Below are positions 1 to 8,687 of a stretch of DNA of 64,000 nt, in pieces. Each line of letters begins with the position of its first letter. The stretch's first letter is position 1. Source of the DNA: an uncultured Haliea sp. (GTDB lineage: Bacteria; Pseudomonadota; Gammaproteobacteria; Pseudomonadales; Halieaceae); NCBI GenBank assembly GCA_913061145.1, contig CAJXUQ010000006.1, positions 62,001 to 126,000 on the forward strand, given 5' to 3'. Position numbers and translations under genes: made by a program. A model generated the notes under the pieces. That model was not told where the DNA came from, searched no databases, and saw only the letters and a list, made by a program, of their open reading frames with translations.

Positions 1-1525
1 CGGCAACTCACTGCAGGGGTTTCTCGAACGCTCCACCCGCACGCGGCTGCGCGCGGCACTCGCGGGCTTCGGCATTACCGCGCTGGTGCAGTCCTCCAGC
101 GCAGTGATCGTCGCCACGCTGGGGTTCACCAACGCCGGCATGCTGCGCCTCAAGCAGGCCGCCTGGGTAGTCTTCGGCAGCAACGTGGGCACCACCATGA
201 CAGCGTGGATCGTGGCCCTGATCGGCCTGCGTATCAAGGTGGAGGTGGTTGCGCTGCCGCTGATTGGCGTGGGCATGCTGCTCAAGCTGTTTGGCGATAA
301 CCGGCGAGCGGCGCATATCGGCATCGCGCTGGCGGGCTTCGGACTGCTGTTTCTCGGCCTGGGCATGCTGCGCGATGCCTTTATCGATGTGGCCGACTGG
401 ATTCCGATCGAACGCCTCGGCGCTTCGGGTGTGCTGGGCATCGTCCTCGGGGTCGTATTCGGCGCCCTGCTGACGGCGCTGATCCAGTCATCCTCCGCGG
501 CGCTGGCCATTGTGCTGACGGCATCTGTCACCGGCGTGCTTACGCCCTTGCTGGGCGCCTCGCTGGTGATCGGCGCCAATATCGGCACCACGGCAACCAG
601 CCTGCTGGCCAGCATCGGCGCTACGGCAAACGCCCGCCGGCTGGCACTGGTGCATGTGACCGAGAAAATGTTCACGGGGGTGATTGCGCTGATCCTGCTC
701 GGCCCCCTGTGGTGGATATCCGAACAGCTTTCCGGCGGCGCCGACGGGCGCACCAATATCAGTACCGGGCTGGCCCTGTTCCATACCCTGTTCAACCTGC
801 TGGGGCTGGCGCTAATGTGGCTGCTGGCAGACCGGCTGCTGCGCCTCGTGGAGCGCTGGGTGAAGCAACCCGAACTGAGCTCCGAGCGCTTGCGCTACCT
901 CGACGACACGGTACTCGCATTACCCGCGATGGGCGTGAATGCCATGCACTCCGAAATCAAGCGCGTGTTCAAGCAGCTGCTTTCGCGGGGGCGCATTATC
1001 ATCGACCCGGACCGGGAGCCGGCGCCGGAGGAAACCATCCACACCGGGGTACTGCTCGCGGCCATCGCCGACTACGGCAATCGCATCGGCGCCCAGCACC
1101 TTAACAACGGGCTCTCCGAGCAGTTTCTCAACCTGAACTGGGCGCGCGAGGAATGCATGCAGTTGCGTGATCTCTTTCTGGAACTTGCGGAATTCCCCCA
1201 GACCGATATCAACGCCGCCCTGACGCCGGCCCTGCAGGAGGCGCTACTCGGACTCATGCGCAGCGGCGAGCTGAAACAGTTGACCCTGGAGGAGCGGCGG
1301 GCACAGCTGCAAACCGTCAAACGCCTGCGGCGGCAGCGCCGGGCGGAGCTGCTGGAGCAGATTGGCAACGGGCTGCTGCCCGCCCCGGAGGCGACCCGCC
1401 GCCTGCATGTGGTGGCCCTGTTCGAGGACGCCGCCAAACACATCCTGCATATTGCCGAGGTGATTTACCCGCAGCTCGCCGCGGACGCCGGGGAGAGCGC
1501 CGACACCCCCATCGCAGGGACCTGA
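1..1525 (+). CDS. Na+/phosphate cotransporter family protein with PhoU-like tail (5' partial)
   Basis: The frame is open from the window edge, so the N-terminus is missing; 507 residues are visible. This is the NptA/YjbB type of Na+/Pi cotransporter, which moves phosphate across the inner membrane. Two copies of the family hallmark QSSSA lie near visible residues 30 and 162. Each is followed by a G(S/A)N(V/I)GTT block (about 60 and 190), the duplicated transport core. After the membrane part (about residue 280) comes a charged helical region of about 200 residues that resembles a PhoU domain. Whether it imports or exports phosphate cannot be told from sequence. The next gene starts about 135 bp downstream on the same strand. 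Confidence 0.9.
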   Translation, partial: GNSLQGFLERSTRTRLRAALAGFGITALVQSSSAVIVATLGFTNAGMLRLKQAAWVVFGSNVGTTMTAWIVALIGLRIKVEVVALPLIGVGMLLKLFGDNRRAAHIGIALAGFGLLFLGLGMLRDAFIDVADWIPIERLGASGVLGIVLGVVFGALLTALIQSSSAALAIVLTASVTGVLTPLLGASLVIGANIGTTATSLLASIGATANARRLALVHVTEKMFTGVIALILLGPLWWISEQLSGGADGRTNISTGLALFHTLFNLLGLALMWLLADRLLRLVERWVKQPELSSERLRYLDDTVLALPAMGVNAMHSEIKRVFKQLLSRGRIIIDPDREPAPEETIHTGVLLAAIADYGNRIGAQHLNNGLSEQFLNLNWAREECMQLRDLFLELAEFPQTDINAALTPALQEALLGLMRSGELKQLTLEERRAQLQTVKRLRRQRRAELLEQIGNGLLPAPEATRRLHVVALFEDAAKHILHIAEVIYPQLAADAGESADTPIAGT

Positions 1526-1659
1526 ATCACGGCGCGCAGCAGGTTCAAGTATTTACGCCACCTCGCAGGGCCTGCCGGGAAGCATGGCCACGACCGGGTT
1601 TTTGCGGCCCAATAGGTCACCATTGCCCATGACAACCCATCGACAGAGTGCCCCGAACG

Positions 1660-3819
1660 ATGCGCTTCCTCGCCATATCCTGCCTCACCGCCTGCCTGCT
1701 GGCGGGTATCGCCCATGCCGCTCCCGTCAGCGAACAGCGCCTGCTCGCCGCCGGCAGCGATGTGGACAACTGGCTGAGCTATGGCCGCGACTACAGCGAA
1801 CAGCGCTATACACCTCTGGACCAGATCAACGCCGGGAACGTCTCCGGGCTGGGCATGGCCTGGTATTTCGAAACCGACACGCACCTCGGCCTGCAGTCCA
1901 CCCCGCTGGCAATTGACGGCGTGCTGTACTTCAGCGGCGCCTGGAACACGGTGTACGCCGTCGATGGTGCCACCGGCCAGATGCTCTGGACCTTCGATCC
2001 AGAGGTGCCGCGCAGCAAAAGCATCACTGCCTGCTGTGGCGTGCTGAACCGTGGGCTAGCCGCCTGGGAAGATCTGCTGTACATCGGCACGCTCGACGGG
2101 CGCCTGATTGCCATTGAACGCGCCACCGGCACCCTGCGCTGGTCGGCCCAGACCACCGACCCCAACCAGGCCTACTCCATTACCGGCGCGCCGCGTGTCG
2201 CCCGGGGCAAGGTGTTTATCGGCAACGGCGGCTCCGAATTCGGCACGCGGGGATTCGTCAGCGCCTACGATGCCGCCAGCGGCGAACTGGCCTGGCGCTT
2301 CTACACGGTACCCGGCAACCCGGCTGACGGCTTCGAGAATGACGCCATGGCGCGCGCCGCCGCCACCTGGAGCGGCGAGTGGTGGCGCTACGGCGGCGGC
2401 GGCACAGTGTGGGACAGTATCGTCTACGACCCGGAGTTCAACCAACTCTACCTGGGGGTGGGCAACGGCGCGCCGCACAACCGGCGCATTCGCAGCCCTG
2501 GGGGCGGCGACAATCTCTACCTCGCCTCCATCGTGGCGCTGAACCCGGACACCGGCGAGTACCTGTGGCACTACCAGCAGGTGCCGGGCGACACCTGGGA
2601 CTACACCGCCAGCCAGCAAATGACCCTGGCGGAAATCCCCTGGCAGGGCGAGCAGCGCAAGGTCATCCTGCATGCGCCGAAGGCGGGCTTCGTCTACATC
2701 GTCGACCGTGCAACGGGCAAACTGCTGTCTGCAGAACCCTACACGACCGTCACCTGGGCCAGCGGCTACGACCTGGATACCGGTCGCCCACAGGAAAATC
2801 CGGGGCAGGACTATGACGGTGAGCCGGCCATGGTGTTCCCCTCGGCCATGGGCGGACATAACTGGCACCCCATGGCCTACAGCCCGGATACCGGACTGCT
2901 GTACATCCCGGAGCTGGACATGGGCATGGAGTTCAACGAGATTGATGCCGTTGACTACCAGCACCTGCGCCGGCACTACAACACCGGCTATGAATTGAGC
3001 GGCAAAGCCTACTCACAGGCCTTTACCCAAGCGATGCTCAGCCACTTGCCCAAGGCCCATCTACTGGCCTGGGATCCGGTACGCCAGCAAGCGGCCTGGA
3101 AACTCCCCCACCCCTACACGCACAACGGCGGCGTGCTGGCCACCGGCGGCAACCTGGTGTTCCAGGGTACCTCGGACGGCCGCTTTATCGCCGTGCGCGC
3201 AGACAATGGCGAATTGCTCTGGTCCTTCCCCACGGAAACCAGCGTGATGGCAGGTCCCATCAGCTACCGCGTCAATGGCGAGCAATACATCGCCGTCACG
3301 GCAGGTCGCGGCGGTGCATTGATGATGAACATGGGCAGGAGTTACCCGACCGGCAACCCCAACAACCGTCTGCTGGCATTCAGGCTGGGTGCCTCGGGCT
3401 CGCTGCCCGCGACCCCGGTCGCGGAGCGTCCCCTGCCTCCGCCCATGCCGGAGGCCAGCGACGAGCAGATCGCCGAGGGTCGGAACCTGTTCAACCGCTT
3501 CTGCGCGCGCTGCCACGGCGCCGATGTGGTGGGGGATGGTTCCATTCCAGACCTGCGCTACCTGGCGCCGGTCTGGCATGAGAACTTCGCCAGCGTAGTC
3601 CTGGATGGCCTGATGGAGCAGGCCGGAATGCCGCGCTTCGACGATGTGCTCGACAACGCACAGGTCGATAACATCCACGCCTACGTCATCGCACGGGCCC
3701 ATGAGGATCACGCCCTGCGCACCGATCAGGGTTGGCTGGCACGCGCACGCAGTTACCTGATCGACAGCGCGGCACAGCTGGCAGCCTGGCTGGTCAGGCG
3801 GGACGCAGCGGCAGACTGA
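1660..3819 (+). CDS. PQQ-dependent quinohemoprotein alcohol dehydrogenase, periplasmic
   Basis: Oxidises primary alcohols in the periplasm with pyrroloquinoline quinone and passes electrons to its own heme c. I chose the ATG at 1660 because it opens a clean signal peptide (MRFLAISCLTACLLAGIAHA); an in-frame GTG at 1648 only adds four residues. The adjacent cysteines Cys125-Cys126 (ACCGVLNRG) match the disulfide ring over PQQ. Tryptophan-rich propeller repeats follow (for example GDTWDY). A C-terminal cytochrome c domain carries CARCH at residues 615-619 and a GMPRF Met-ligand region. At 719 residues it fits type II quinohemoprotein dehydrogenases. No PQQ synthesis gene is in the window. The true substrate is unknown. 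Confidence 0.92.
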   Translation: MRFLAISCLTACLLAGIAHAAPVSEQRLLAAGSDVDNWLSYGRDYSEQRYTPLDQINAGNVSGLGMAWYFETDTHLGLQSTPLAIDGVLYFSGAWNTVYAVDGATGQMLWTFDPEVPRSKSITACCGVLNRGLAAWEDLLYIGTLDGRLIAIERATGTLRWSAQTTDPNQAYSITGAPRVARGKVFIGNGGSEFGTRGFVSAYDAASGELAWRFYTVPGNPADGFENDAMARAAATWSGEWWRYGGGGTVWDSIVYDPEFNQLYLGVGNGAPHNRRIRSPGGGDNLYLASIVALNPDTGEYLWHYQQVPGDTWDYTASQQMTLAEIPWQGEQRKVILHAPKAGFVYIVDRATGKLLSAEPYTTVTWASGYDLDTGRPQENPGQDYDGEPAMVFPSAMGGHNWHPMAYSPDTGLLYIPELDMGMEFNEIDAVDYQHLRRHYNTGYELSGKAYSQAFTQAMLSHLPKAHLLAWDPVRQQAAWKLPHPYTHNGGVLATGGNLVFQGTSDGRFIAVRADNGELLWSFPTETSVMAGPISYRVNGEQYIAVTAGRGGALMMNMGRSYPTGNPNNRLLAFRLGASGSLPATPVAERPLPPPMPEASDEQIAEGRNLFNRFCARCHGADVVGDGSIPDLRYLAPVWHENFASVVLDGLMEQAGMPRFDDVLDNAQVDNIHAYVIARAHEDHALRTDQGWLARARSYLIDSAAQLAAWLVRRDAAAD

Positions 3820-3864
3820 CCACCTCGCGCAAAGAGACCTGGTTCACACCCAGCGGGTTACACG

Positions 3865-3893
3865 TTGTTACAGCTGCGCCACTGTCGTATCCT
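3865..3893 (+). promoter_or_regulatory. Candidate sigma-70 promoter for the diguanylate cyclase gene
   Basis: TTGTTA (3865-3870), 17-bp spacer, TATCCT (3888-3893); four of six matches in each box. It would start RNA near 3900, which leaves room for a start codon at 3923. No other convincing promoter was seen in the gap. Confidence 0.4.
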
Positions 3894-3908
3894 CGCACGC
3901 TCGGCGAG

Positions 3909-3926
3909 ATGGTGGCTCCATCCTGA
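3909..3926 (+). other. Possible five-codon leader ORF overlapping a CTG start
   Basis: ATG-GTG-GCT-CCA-TCC-TGA reads MVAPS. Its TGA (3924-3926) overlaps a CTG at 3923 in the reading frame of the downstream gene, giving a CTGA junction like the ATGA and GTGA couplings elsewhere in the window. It may be chance. It matters because the large gene lacks an ATG, GTG or TTG in a sensible place. Confidence 0.25.
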
Positions 3927-6901
3927 AATCTTCACGTAGCACAATCCGGTTCCCCTTCGGTTGGCCGGCCCTGGCGGGGCCGTTGCTACTTGCCTGCCTG
4001 TGGGCGCTACCAGGCTTCGCGCTGAACCCCGATCGCCTGCCCAGTCAATACCTCTTCGACCGCTTCGGGCGCGATGAGGGACTGCCCTCGGACACCGTGT
4101 GGGTAGCCCGGTCCGACGGCGAGGGCTTCCTCTGGCTGGGCACCAAAAACGGTCTGGCACGCTTCGACGGCGTCAGGTTCACGCTGTTCAACAAGCTCAA
4201 TCAACCCGCTTTCCGCTCCAACGATGTTCGCGACATCGAAATTCTCGCCGACGGCAGCCTCTGGCTGGCGACCTACGGCGGCGGCGCACTGCATTATGCA
4301 GACGGCACATTCACGGCCTACACCACCGACGAGGGCCTCGCCGACAATATTGTGCACGACATCCTGCCGGCCGCTGACGGCACACTCTGGTTTGCCACCA
4401 GTCAGGGGCTCTCGCGCCTGCGCGGAAACGAAATGCGCAGCTGGACGCAACACGACGGCCTGGTGGACAACCGCACGTTCCGTCTGCTGGAGGAGCCCGG
4501 GGGCGCCATCTGGGTGAGCACGCTGACCAACGGCCTGAGCCGTTTCGACGGCACGGTATTCACCAATTTCACCGAAGGCAGCGGCCTCGACTCTACCCAG
4601 GTTCACTTGCTCCACCAGGATCCAAAACTGGGCCTGATTGCCGCCACCGCGGCGGGCTCTACCTACCGCCTGACCACATCCGGCCCCGTGCCCCACGAAA
4701 ACACGGCGCTGCAAACCGGGATGATCCTCCACTCGGCGCTGCGCGATGTGCACGGCAATCTCTGGCTGGGTACTTATGGGGACGGCCTCTGGCGTGTGAG
4801 GAAAAACGGTACGCTGGAAGCCTTTCCGCTGGCCACACAGCAACCGGGTTATGTCTTCGAGCTGTCAGAGGACGCCGAGGGCAATATCTGGGCGGCGACC
4901 CAGCACGGCGTACATCGCCTGCGCGACAGCGACTTCCTCCAATTCGGCCCCGCTGAAGGCCTGGCCGCCGCCACCTTTGTGGTGACACAGAGCCCGGTGG
5001 ACGGCAGCATCTGGGCAGGCACCGAGGGTAGCGGACTATTTCGACTCGGCGCCGATCACAGCGTAACGCAGTACACCAGCGCCCAGGGACTCTCCAACGA
5101 CAACGTGTCCTCACTGCTGGCCGACTCCGACGGCTCGCTCTGGGTGGGCACCTTCGGCGGCGGGTTGAATCATCTGCAACGCGATGGCTCGATAACGTAC
5201 TACGGCAAGGAGGACGGGCTGCCCAATGTGCATGTGATGGGCATGCAACGCGATGCCAGCGGCCGGCTCTGGGTGGTCACCGATGGCGGCCTGGTCTGGC
5301 TGGACCCCGACAGCGGGCGCTTCATTGAACGTCCCGATCTGCCTGCCACCCTGCTGCGGGAGATTCGCGCCGATTCACGCGGCCGCCTCTGGCTTACCAG
5401 TAATAGCGGCCTGCTCCAGATCACCGACAACAGCTATCAACTCTGGTCAGAGGCCGATGGCCTGGGCAGCAATCTGGTCAGCACCACCTACACCGACGCC
5501 AACGGTGTCGTCTGGATCGGCAGCCGGGAATCCGGTCTTGCCCGGCTCGATGGCGACCAGCTGTTCCAGTTCACACTGGAGCATGGAATGCCGCAGTTGT
5601 CGGTACTGGCCATACTCGAGGACGATGCCGGCTGCTTGTGGATGAGCGGGGCAGATGGGCTGGTTGCCGTCGAGCGCGCCGCGCTGGATGCGGTGGCTCG
5701 GGGTGAGTCTCGCCGGGTGCGCGCCCGTCTCTACGACGAGACCGACGGCCTGCGCTCGGCCCAGTTCCTGGGCGGTTTCCAGCCGGCCGGCTGGAAGGCC
5801 GAGGACGGGCGACTGTGGTTTCCCTCCAACCTTGGACTGGTCGCTGTGGTGCCCAGGGACTTCAGCACACTGGCCGCTCCCGCGCCGCCGCAGATCGAGG
5901 AAATTCGCGTCAACGGTGAACCGGTACCCATCGCCGACCCGCTATTGCTGCCAGCCGAAGCGGCCACGTTGGAAGTGGACTACACGGTGCCGCGGCTGGG
6001 CGCTCCACATACCCTGCGCTTCGAGTACCTGCTGGAAGGCTTTGATCGCGACTGGCACAGGGTGGGCGGACGTCGCACCGCCTACTTTACCGGCCTGCCA
6101 CCCGGATCAATGACGCTGCGGGTAGCCGCGTCCAACCACGATGCAGCACAGGACGCCTCCCCGCGAGGCGCGGAAACGCGCCTGGCGATCTATCGCGCAC
6201 CCTACTGGTACCAGACATGGTGGTTCCTGATGCTGGGCACCATTCTGGCCCTGCTGCTCATCCACCGGCTATACCGCCGGGCCATTCGCCGCGCAGTGGT
6301 GCGTGAGCGGCAACTGGAGATGCTGGTCAACCGGCGCACCCGTGAGCTGCAGATCGCCTTGTCCAAGGTGCAGGAAATCTCACGCATCGACAGCCTCACC
6401 GGCCTCGCCAACCGGCGCTTCCTCGATGAGAACCTCGACAGCACCTGGGCCCAGTGTGCGGCACAGCACGCGCCGGTCAGCATCATCATGCTGGATATCG
6501 ACTGCTTCAAACAGTACAACGATGCCGCTGGCCATATTGCCGGCGACGAGTGCCTGCGCAAGGTCGCCGAGGCGCTGCAGTCTGACGTATTACGCGACGA
6601 GGATCTCGTCGCCCGCTATGGCGGCGAGGAATTTCTCGCCCTGCTGCCGGGCGCCGATTCCGCCGCCGTCACGCAGGTGGCACAGCGCATTCGCTCACTG
6701 GTCCGGGAACTGAAGATTCCCCACCCCAACAGCCCGGTTGCTGAATACCTGACGGTGAGCGTCGGCGGCGCTACCGCCTGGCCCGCCGAAAAAGGCACCC
6801 CGGACGAGCTGATCCAGCGCGCTGACCAGGCCCTCTATGCGGCCAAAGCCGCGGGACGCGACCGTGTGCGCATCGAGGAAAGCAACGGTCAGATCCGGTA
6901 G
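3923..6901 (+). CDS. Beta-propeller sensor diguanylate cyclase (GGDEF)
   Basis: Membrane sensor that makes cyclic di-GMP. Order: signal sequence; about 600 residues of two-component-regulator propeller repeats (recurring LWxGT and GLSNDNV-like units) in the periplasm; a Y_Y_Y domain near 660-740; one transmembrane helix near 762-785; a short coiled coil; and a GGDEF domain near 815-985. The active site is GGEEF at 900-904, and an intact inhibitory RxxD (RDED, 891-894) sits five residues before it. The start is odd. The first conventional codon, TTG at 3983, would cut off the charged start of the signal peptide. The frame upstream reads KSSRSTIRF then a hydrophobic core, so CTG 3923 is favoured. 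The 3' end overlaps the convergent ppnN gene by 13 bp. Confidence 0.85.
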   Translation: MKSSRSTIRFPFGWPALAGPLLLACLWALPGFALNPDRLPSQYLFDRFGRDEGLPSDTVWVARSDGEGFLWLGTKNGLARFDGVRFTLFNKLNQPAFRSNDVRDIEILADGSLWLATYGGGALHYADGTFTAYTTDEGLADNIVHDILPAADGTLWFATSQGLSRLRGNEMRSWTQHDGLVDNRTFRLLEEPGGAIWVSTLTNGLSRFDGTVFTNFTEGSGLDSTQVHLLHQDPKLGLIAATAAGSTYRLTTSGPVPHENTALQTGMILHSALRDVHGNLWLGTYGDGLWRVRKNGTLEAFPLATQQPGYVFELSEDAEGNIWAATQHGVHRLRDSDFLQFGPAEGLAAATFVVTQSPVDGSIWAGTEGSGLFRLGADHSVTQYTSAQGLSNDNVSSLLADSDGSLWVGTFGGGLNHLQRDGSITYYGKEDGLPNVHVMGMQRDASGRLWVVTDGGLVWLDPDSGRFIERPDLPATLLREIRADSRGRLWLTSNSGLLQITDNSYQLWSEADGLGSNLVSTTYTDANGVVWIGSRESGLARLDGDQLFQFTLEHGMPQLSVLAILEDDAGCLWMSGADGLVAVERAALDAVARGESRRVRARLYDETDGLRSAQFLGGFQPAGWKAEDGRLWFPSNLGLVAVVPRDFSTLAAPAPPQIEEIRVNGEPVPIADPLLLPAEAATLEVDYTVPRLGAPHTLRFEYLLEGFDRDWHRVGGRRTAYFTGLPPGSMTLRVAASNHDAAQDASPRGAETRLAIYRAPYWYQTWWFLMLGTILALLLIHRLYRRAIRRAVVRERQLEMLVNRRTRELQIALSKVQEISRIDSLTGLANRRFLDENLDSTWAQCAAQHAPVSIIMLDIDCFKQYNDAAGHIAGDECLRKVAEALQSDVLRDEDLVARYGGEEFLALLPGADSAAVTQVAQRIRSLVRELKIPHPNSPVAEYLTVSVGGATAWPAEKGTPDELIQRADQALYAAKAAGRDRVRIEESNGQIR

Positions 6902-8241
6902 CAGGGTCGGTAGTCGAACTCGCCCTCACCGAGTTTCATGCGCTTCTCCCTGACCAGCAGGCGCAGCAGCCGATCCATGGCCTGCATCAAGCCCGCTTCG
7001 CCGTTCAACTGGTACGGACCGTGCAGGGCCACCTGCTCGATACCAAAGGCCTTTACATTACCGGCGACCAGGCCGGAAAACGCGCAGCGCAGCTGGCTGG
7101 CCAGTTCATGCGGCGGCAGGGTACTGCGCAGATCCAGTGCCGCCATGTGTTCGTGCGTAGGCACAAAGGGGCGCTGCAGATCCGGCGCAATCACCAGTTC
7201 CCAATTGAAATAATAGGCCTGTTGCAGTTTGCGCCGGCGGACATGCTGGGCCTGCACCGCCGCGCGCACGGCGGCACCGACCTCGTCGGGAGCGCCCAGG
7301 ATGATCTGGTAGTAGTCGCGCACCCGCTCACCCAGGCAGGCGACGAGGAAACGCTCCAACTCGCTGAAATACTCGGCACAGTGGCGGGGTCCCGCAAAGA
7401 CCAGTGGCAGGCTCTGTGCGTTGTCCGGATGCATGAGAATGGACAGCAGGTAGAGCACTTCCTCCACCGTACCGACGCCACCCGGGAACACCACAATCGC
7501 GTGTGCCAGACGAACAAAAGCCTCCAGCCGCTTTTCGATGTCGGGCATGATGACCAGTTCATTGACGATGGCATTGGGCGACTCGGAAGCGATGATGCCC
7601 GGCTCACTGATGCCGATGTAGCGCCCCGACTTGATCTGCTGCTTGGCGTGGCCCACGGCGGCCCCTTTCATCGGGCCCTTCATGGCGCCGATGCCGCAGC
7701 CTGTGACGATGTCCAGGCCGCGCAATCCCAAGGCATACCCAACAGCCTTGGCGTAGTCATACTCCTCGCGGGGAATGGCATGGCCGCCCCAACAGACCAC
7801 CAGTCGCGGCTGCTCATTCGGGCGCACAACGTCGGCATTGCGCAGAATACGGAACACCTCATCGGTGGGGTCGGCAGCACCCGCCAGAGGCCCCGCATCG
7901 CGGGAAATGGCGGTGTAGACAATATCCCGCAGCGCCGCGAACAGGTGCTCCCGCAAGCCACGAATCATGCGCCCGTCGACAAAGGCCTGGGCAGGCGCGT
8001 TGAACAGCTCGAGGCGCAGGCCGCGAGGCTGGGGGACAAACTGCAGGTCAAAATCCGAGAAGTCGGCGTAGATCTGTGCCGCATCGTCCTTGTCGCTGTC
8101 AGTATTGAGAATGGCCAGCGCGCAGCGCCGGTACAACTCGAACAGTTCTCCCCGAGTGGTTGTGAAGGCCTCGATTTCCGCCTGCGAAAGCAGGTTCAGC
8201 GAGTGAATCGGGTTGACAATCGTGTGCGCGCGTTTGCTCAC
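6889..8241 (-). CDS. ppnN: Nucleotide 5'-monophosphate nucleosidase, LOG family
   Basis: Cleaves purine and pyrimidine nucleoside monophosphates to base and ribose 5-phosphate in the cytoplasm (E. coli PpnN/YgdH). At 450 residues it matches the E. coli protein (about 454). The LOG signatures are present: GCGIGAMKGPMKGA and PGGVGTVEE, the phosphate and ribose binding loop. The longest frame reaches 8334 but would overlap the upstream DUF6482 gene and adds an unrelated leader. The GTG at 8241 starts SKRAHTIVNPIHSLNLL, as in the family, and has GGAAGG upstream. It begins one base after the DUF6482 stop, so the two genes are co-transcribed. Confidence 0.93.
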   Translation of the reverse strand: MSKRAHTIVNPIHSLNLLSQAEIEAFTTTRGELFELYRRCALAILNTDSDKDDAAQIYADFSDFDLQFVPQPRGLRLELFNAPAQAFVDGRMIRGLREHLFAALRDIVYTAISRDAGPLAGAADPTDEVFRILRNADVVRPNEQPRLVVCWGGHAIPREEYDYAKAVGYALGLRGLDIVTGCGIGAMKGPMKGAAVGHAKQQIKSGRYIGISEPGIIASESPNAIVNELVIMPDIEKRLEAFVRLAHAIVVFPGGVGTVEEVLYLLSILMHPDNAQSLPLVFAGPRHCAEYFSELERFLVACLGERVRDYYQIILGAPDEVGAAVRAAVQAQHVRRRKLQQAYYFNWELVIAPDLQRPFVPTHEHMAALDLRSTLPPHELASQLRCAFSGLVAGNVKAFGIEQVALHGPYQLNGEAGLMQAMDRLLRLLVREKRMKLGEGEFDYRPCYRI

Positions 8242-8242
8242 C

Positions 8243-8563
8243 TCATTGACCTTCCGGGAAATCACCCCAGTCCCGGGCGAGTGGCACTTCCAGGCTATTG
8301 TCCCCGGCGCGCAGCGGCTGCCCCACCATCTCATCGTAGGCGCTCTGGTGGCGCAGAAACAGCGCCGGCAGGGGCACGCCGGCGAGGCGCTGCTTCATTT
8401 CCGTCACATTGCGCGTGCGCAACGGCTTGCCGTCGGCTTCGGTGACCAGCAGCGGCTCTGCGCCGAAATCGGCGTAGGCGAGGTAGATACTGAAGTCCAG
8501 CGAATGAATGACAACGCGGGTCAGGCCCACACTGTGTTGCAACTGTTGCAGCGTGATTTTCAC
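8243..8563 (-). CDS. DUF6482 family small protein
   Basis: A 106-residue soluble protein of the DUF6482 type, common next to metabolic genes in gammaproteobacteria and of unknown role. The GTG start at 8563 is chosen because GGAAGGGAAAT lies just upstream and the product then begins VKITLQQLQHSVG. A longer frame to 8620 gives an unlikely leader. The protein has mixed strands and helices, no signal peptide and no obvious catalytic motif. Its stop is one base from the ppnN start, so a link with nucleotide salvage is possible but unproven. Confidence 0.75.
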   Translation of the reverse strand: MKITLQQLQHSVGLTRVVIHSLDFSIYLAYADFGAEPLLVTEADGKPLRTRNVTEMKQRLAGVPLPALFLRHQSAYDEMVGQPLRAGDNSLEVPLARDWGDFPEGQ

Positions 8564-8629
8564 GGTATTTCCCTTCCTGCCGAAGTGCGGCGACGTTGCT
8601 ACGTTAACCCGATTGTGCATAAACTTGAA

Positions 8630-8648
8630 CTGACCCGCCGAGGGTCAG
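8630..8648. repeat. Inverted repeat in the divergent DUF6482/TonB-receptor gap
   Basis: CTGACCC, 5-base loop, GGGTCAG: a perfect 7-bp stem about 40 bp before the receptor start. No T-run follows on either strand, so a protein-binding site is likelier than a terminator. No matching regulator gene is adjacent. Confidence 0.4.
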
Positions 8649-8687
8649 CAGAACACAACAATAACAAAGCATAACGCAGGAGCTGGA

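Noticed and set aside
8242-8334. N-terminal extension of ppnN to 8334
   Set aside because: Overlaps DUF6482 in another frame and adds a leader unlike the family; a GTG with a good ribosome site lies at 8241.
7021-8445. 474-codon plus-strand frame across ppnN and DUF6482
   Set aside because: Antisense shadow spanning two real genes; rich in Arg, Gln and His without motifs.
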